From the NCBI RefSeq assembly GCF_014837155.1, contig NZ_JACYHA010000006.1, positions 1 to 64,000 of the forward strand: DNA of 64,000 bases, in the 5' to 3' direction. The stretch's first letter is position 1. The number at the start of each line of letters is the position of its first letter. Source of the stretch: Litchfieldia stipae (GTDB lineage: Bacteria > Bacillota > Bacilli > Bacillales > Bacillaceae_L). Positions 60,625 through 64,000 of the stretch are shown here, piece by piece. The notes under the pieces are model-generated. The model did not search any database. It saw nothing but the letters and a program-made list of their open reading frames with translations, and had not been told where the DNA came from. Both the position numbers and the translations under genes were made by a program.

Positions 60625-60681
60625 ATGTATTAATACTCCTTTATAATAGGTTGAACGAACTTTTTCATCATAACATTAATA

Positions 60682-60703
60682 AGATGACCTAAAAAGGCCA
60701 TCT
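60682..60703 (-). terminator. Terminator after mtaB
   Basis: Stem AGATG..CCT with AGG..CATCT on the minus strand around a short loop; then TTATT. Imperfect, and it lies just beyond the mtaB stop. Confidence 0.6.
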
Positions 60704-60706
60704 ATA

Positions 60707-62074
60707 TTAAGAACTCATCTTTATTTCATCTTTCACTGCTGCGTAATCATCCATCACACGTACAAATTGTCCTTCGTTATATGGATAACCTGCCTTCGTG
60801 ATTTTCACCTTCACAATCTGACCAATTAATTCTTCGGTTCCTGGGAATACGACCTTTAAGTAATTGTCTGTATACCCAATATACATTCCAGGTACAGCAA
60901 CTCCATCTTGCTTGTATTCCTCTTCAGGAATCACTTCAACTACTTCGTCTTCATATCGTGATGCATATTCTTTTGCTAATTGATCTGAAAGAGCAATTAA
61001 TCGATGTACTCGTTCATTTTTAACTTCTTCATCGACCTGATCTTCCATACGTGCTGCTGGAGTTCCAGTACGCTTTGAATATGGAAATACATGTAATTCC
61101 GAGAATTGATGCTTCTTGATGAATTCGTACGTTTCCATGAATTCTTCCTCTGTTTCACCTGGGAAACCTACAATAACATCAGAAGTAACAGCTAGTCCAG
61201 GAAGCGCTTCTTTAAGTCGATCTAAACGCTCACCGAAATGCTCCATTGTATATTTACGACGCATACGCTTTAAGACAGTATCAGATCCTGATTGAAGTGG
61301 GATGTGTAGATGATTTACAACCTTATTAGAATTATTCAAGACCTCAATGACTTCATCAGTAATTTGACTAGCTTCAATCGAAGAAATTCGAATACGTTTT
61401 AGCCCAGTTACTTGCTCTTCGAGATCACGAAGTAATGCAGCCAAATTATAATCCTTCATGTCTTCTCCATAGCCGCCTGTGTGAATACCAGTTAAAACAA
61501 TTTCCTTGTAACCAGCATTTACTAATGATTGAGCCTGATGAACCACTTCTTTTGGATCTCTTGATCTCATTAAGCCACGAGCCCATGGAATAATACAGAA
61601 CGTACAAAAGTTATTACAGCCCTCTTGGATTTTTAGAGAAGCACGTGTACGATCTGTAAATGAAGGTACATCTAACTCTTCATACAAACGAGCCTTCATG
61701 ATATTACCAACAGCATTGATAGGTTGGCGTTCTATTTTGAATTGCTCAATATAATCAAGCATTTTCACACGATCCTGTGTTCCTACTACAATATCAACAC
61801 CAGGAATCGCCATGATTTCAGCCGGAGAGGTTTGTGCATAACAACCAGTTACACAAATCACTGCATCTGGATTTTTTCGGATAGCACGGCGGATTACCTG
61901 GCGACTCTTTTTATCACCAGTATTTGTTACCGTACATGTATTAATGACATAAACGTCAGCAGTACTTTCAAACTCTGTACGCTCATATCCTTGTTCTTTA
62001 AAAAGCTGCCAAATAGCTTCTGTTTCATAATGATTTACTTTACACCCTAATGTATGAAACGCGACGAAAGGCAT
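60707..62074 (-). CDS. mtaB: tRNA t6A37 methylthiotransferase MtaB
   Basis: Radical-SAM enzyme adding a methylthio group to t6A37 of tRNAs. 455 residues. MTTase domain with cysteines in LGCKVN (residue 10), NTCTVTN and TGCYAQ; radical SAM motif CNNFCTFC (near 153-160); and a C-terminal TRAM domain (about 375-440). GAGGTGA precedes the ATG. Three bases lie between it and rsmE, showing one operon dnaJ-prmA-rsmE-mtaB. Confidence 0.96.
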   Translation of the reverse strand: MPFVAFHTLGCKVNHYETEAIWQLFKEQGYERTEFESTADVYVINTCTVTNTGDKKSRQVIRRAIRKNPDAVICVTGCYAQTSPAEIMAIPGVDIVVGTQDRVKMLDYIEQFKIERQPINAVGNIMKARLYEELDVPSFTDRTRASLKIQEGCNNFCTFCIIPWARGLMRSRDPKEVVHQAQSLVNAGYKEIVLTGIHTGGYGEDMKDYNLAALLRDLEEQVTGLKRIRISSIEASQITDEVIEVLNNSNKVVNHLHIPLQSGSDTVLKRMRRKYTMEHFGERLDRLKEALPGLAVTSDVIVGFPGETEEEFMETYEFIKKHQFSELHVFPYSKRTGTPAARMEDQVDEEVKNERVHRLIALSDQLAKEYASRYEDEVVEVIPEEEYKQDGVAVPGMYIGYTDNYLKVVFPGTEELIGQIVKVKITKAGYPYNEGQFVRVMDDYAAVKDEIKMSS

Positions 62075-62080
62075 AGCTTG

Positions 62081-62830
62081 TCACCTCGCTAATTCTAAAT
62101 GATAGGACAGTGCTGACAGCACATAAAGCGGTGCTGTTTCTGTCCTTAAAATTCTTGGTCCAAAGCTACAAGAAATAAACCCATGCTCTTGAAGCTCTTC
62201 AACCTCTTTTTCAGCAAGTCCTCCTTCAGGTCCAATTACTACCAATAAGGAATCACCTACCTTAAGCTCATTAAACATACCAGCTAAAGCAGATTTTTCT
62301 CCACGCTTTGCTGCTTCTTCATATGCAATTACTTTATAATCAAAGCCTTTGCTATATGTTATCAATTCCTTAAACCTTTTCGGTGAATGAATTGTTGGTA
62401 CAACCGATCGGTGAGACTGCTCTGCTGCTTCTTTTGCAATCTTATTCCAACGTTCTACTTTTTTGGCACCCTTTTTCTCATCCCATTTCACGATGGAGCG
62501 AGCAGCAATAAAAGGGACAAACTCGTTTGCACCTAGCTCTGTCCCTTTTTGTATAACATATTCGAGTTTATCCCCTTTAGGCAACCCACTTGCTATCGAA
62601 ACAGTTACTGGAATTTCAGATTGATTCTCTATCCATTCTACAACAGACGCTAAAACCGTATCATTGGTAATTTCAGTTATTTCACATGTTGCTTGCTTTC
62701 CTTTTGAATCGCAACAAATTAATTGATTCCCAACGTCCATTCGCATCACCCGAACAATGTGGTGCAAATCATCACCTTTAATTACTGCTGTTTGTTCAAT
62801 AAAATCATCTATAAAATATCGTTGCACGTT
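62081..62830 (-). CDS. rsmE: 16S rRNA m3U1498 methyltransferase RsmE
   Basis: SPOUT methyltransferase of about 249 residues. PUA-like start (MQRYFIDDFIEQTAVI) and the SPOUT knot with VVIGPEGGLAEKEVEEL and the end GPRILRTETAPLYVLSAL. Start GTG at 62830, six bases after GGTGGTG; three more codons upstream are possible. Cotranscribed with prmA, 34 bases away. Confidence 0.95.
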   Translation of the reverse strand, partial: NVQRYFIDDFIEQTAVIKGDDLHHIVRVMRMDVGNQLICCDSKGKQATCEITEITNDTVLASVVEWIENQSEIPVTVSIASGLPKGDKLEYVIQKGTELGANEFVPFIAARSIVKWDEKKGAKKVERWNKIAKEAAEQSHRSVVPTIHSPKRFKELITYSKGFDYKVIAYEEAAKRGEKSALAGMFNELKVGDSLLVVIGPEGGLAEKEVEELQEHGFISCSFGPRILRTETAPLYVLSALSYHLELAR

Positions 62831-62864
62831 TTTCACCACCTAAAGAATCACTTATAGAGAAAGA

Positions 62865-63803
62865 TTATACTTTCTTTGCAATATAAGCAACCCAGTCCTC
62901 CATCACTAATGTCTCTTCGATTTCAAAACCAGAATCAAGCAAGCGGTCTTTCACTTCCTGCTTCTTAGTATTAATGATACCTGAGGTAATGAAGTAACCA
63001 TTAGGCTTTAGAATCGCAGCTGCCTCATCTGTAAAACGAACAATGATTTCAGCTAAAATATTGGCAACAACCAAGTCAACAGGTCCTTCTACATGATCAA
63101 GTAAGTTATTTTGAGCAACGGTTACTCGGTCTTGTACTTTGTTCAGCTTTACATTCAAACGAGCACTATCCACTGCAACTGAATCAAGATCATAAGCTTT
63201 CACTGATTTCGCTTCTAACAATGCTGCTGCAATACTTAAAATCCCAGATCCTGTCCCGACGTCAACGACTGTATCACCTTTTGCAACTGTTCTTTCTAGG
63301 GCTTGGATGCACATGACTGTCGTTGGGTGAGTGCCTGTTCCAAATGCCATACCAGGATCAAGTTCAATAATTAATTCATCACTGCTTACAGGTTCATAAG
63401 TCTCCCAAGTAGGGACGATGGTGAATTTTTCAGAGATTTTCACAGGATTATAATACTTCTTCCAAGCAGTTGCCCATTCCTCTTCATTTACTTCACTAAT
63501 TGTAATGCTATTAAACCCAAGGTCTATGTCAAAAAGAAGTAAGTTATTAATTGCTTCTTTGATCGCTTCAACAGTCTCACCTAGAAAACTATTTACTGGC
63601 AAATAAGCTTTAATAATAACACCTTCAACTGGATAATCATCAGGATTGAGTTGGTAGATTTCACCGAAAACTTGTTCACGTTCTTTAGTTAAGTCAAACG
63701 GGTCTTCGATAACGACACCACTAGCACCTGCTTCATGTAAAATATTTGAGATCGGCTCAACCGCTTCTTGTGTCGTATGAATACTTAGTTCAGACCACTT
63801 CAT
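62865..63803 (-). CDS. prmA: Ribosomal protein L11 methyltransferase
   Basis: Methylates L11. 312 residues: an N-terminal substrate-recognition domain (about 1-100), a SAM-binding fold with [13 protein letters not shown] (near 145-157) and [15 protein letters not shown], and NILAEII. Start ATG at 63803, eight bases after GGAG. Follows dnaJ by 57 bases. Confidence 0.96.
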   Translation of the reverse strand: MKWSELSIHTTQEAVEPISNILHEAGASGVVIEDPFDLTKEREQVFGEIYQLNPDDYPVEGVIIKAYLPVNSFLGETVEAIKEAINNLLLFDIDLGFNSITISEVNEEEWATAWKKYYNPVKISEKFTIVPTWETYEPVSSDELIIELDPGMAFGTGTHPTTVMCIQALERTVAKGDTVVDVGTGSGILSIAAALLEAKSVKAYDLDSVAVDSARLNVKLNKVQDRVTVAQNNLLDHVEGPVDLVVANILAEIIVRFTDEAAAILKPNGYFITSGIINTKKQEVKDRLLDSGFEIEETLVMEDWVAYIAKKV

Positions 63804-63860
63804 CTCTACCAACTCCAATACTGATATTTATTATTTTCAAATACACACTTATAAAAGGGA

Positions 63861-64000
63861 TTATTCGCCTTTAAAAGCTCTTTTCACTTTTGCGAAAAAG
63901 CTATCATGCTGTTCATCCGGAGTCCCATGACCACTTAAGTCCGAGAATTCACGAATAAGTTGTTTCTGTTTTTCTGTTAATTTTGTAGGTGTTATTACTC
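63861..64000 (-). CDS. dnaJ: Chaperone DnaJ, C-terminal end only
   Basis: The last 46 codons of a gene that continues past the window. The frame ends [20 protein letters not shown] and then [14 protein letters not shown], which is the typical DnaJ tail of bacilli. Upstream of prmA, as in the hrcA-grpE-dnaK-dnaJ-prmA locus of B. subtilis. Confidence 0.88.
   Translation of the reverse strand, partial: VITPTKLTEKQKQLIREFSDLSGHGTPDEQHDSFFAKVKRAFKGE

Overview
This window is a stretch of a low-GC Gram-positive, endospore-forming Bacillaceae chromosome. Gene content and order follow, from right to left, the Bacillus subtilis yqeT-yqgP region: prmA, rsmE, mtaB, yqeW, rpsU, yqeY, the nfeD-floA operon, yqfC-yqfD, phoH, pgpH, ybeY, dgkA, cdd, era, yqzL, recO, glyQS, ccpN, ppsR, yqxD, dnaG, sigA, cccA, trmK, nif3, ispH, yqfQ, cshB, nfo, zur, yqfW, yqfX, ispG, yqfZ, sodA, pbpA, pst, rpmG, the 5-formyl-THF cyclo-ligase gene and gluP. 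The sporulation genes yqfC and yqfD, the SigW-type promoter, the T-box leader and the Bacillus-style PhoP boxes all fit this assignment. I cannot name the species. Most genes are on the minus strand. There are no rRNA or tRNA genes, CRISPR arrays, prophages or insertion sequences.

Layout. 1-5.7 kb: partial repeat, an exported protein of unknown function, the rhomboid protease GluP, a small membrane protein, ldh, a DUF92 membrane protein, 5-formyl-THF cyclo-ligase and a zinc-ligand-poor L33. 5.7-11 kb: an accessory alpha-glucan-like operon (nucleotidyltransferase, a GH57/GT4 fusion, a DUF4912 protein) facing a two-gene operon that carries a MltG-like domain. 11-24 kb: phosphate uptake (phoU, pstBACS, a second pstS, a Na/Pi cotransporter with a PhoU tail), interleaved with pbpA, an MFS transporter and sodA. 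24-35 kb: LysM protein, ispG, zur-znuBC, nfo, cshB, yqfQ, ispH. 35-42 kb: nif3, trmK, cccA, sigA, dnaG, yqxD. 42-54 kb: ccpN/ppsR, T-box-glyQS, recO, yqzL, era, cdd, dgkA, ybeY, pgpH, phoH, yqfD, yqfC. 54-64 kb: SigW-nfeD-floA, yqeY, rpsU, yqeW, deoC, mtaB, rsmE, prmA and the dnaJ tail.

How the genes work together. The core is housekeeping: replication and transcription initiation (dnaG, sigA), translation and ribosome maturation (glyQS, era, ybeY, rsmE, prmA, rpsU, rpmG, trmK, mtaB), isoprenoid synthesis (ispG, ispH), zinc homeostasis and phosphate acquisition. The accessory parts are the polysaccharide operon, the duplicated pstS with two separate Pho boxes, and a family of intergenic palindromic repeats (four copies seen). 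I saw no clearly novel multi-gene defence or mobile system. The best leads are the GH57/GT4/DUF4912 operon, the MltG-like pair, a yqxD gene whose start is out of frame at a poly-A tract, and hairpins overlapping the ribosome binding sites of yqfC and of a small acidic protein.
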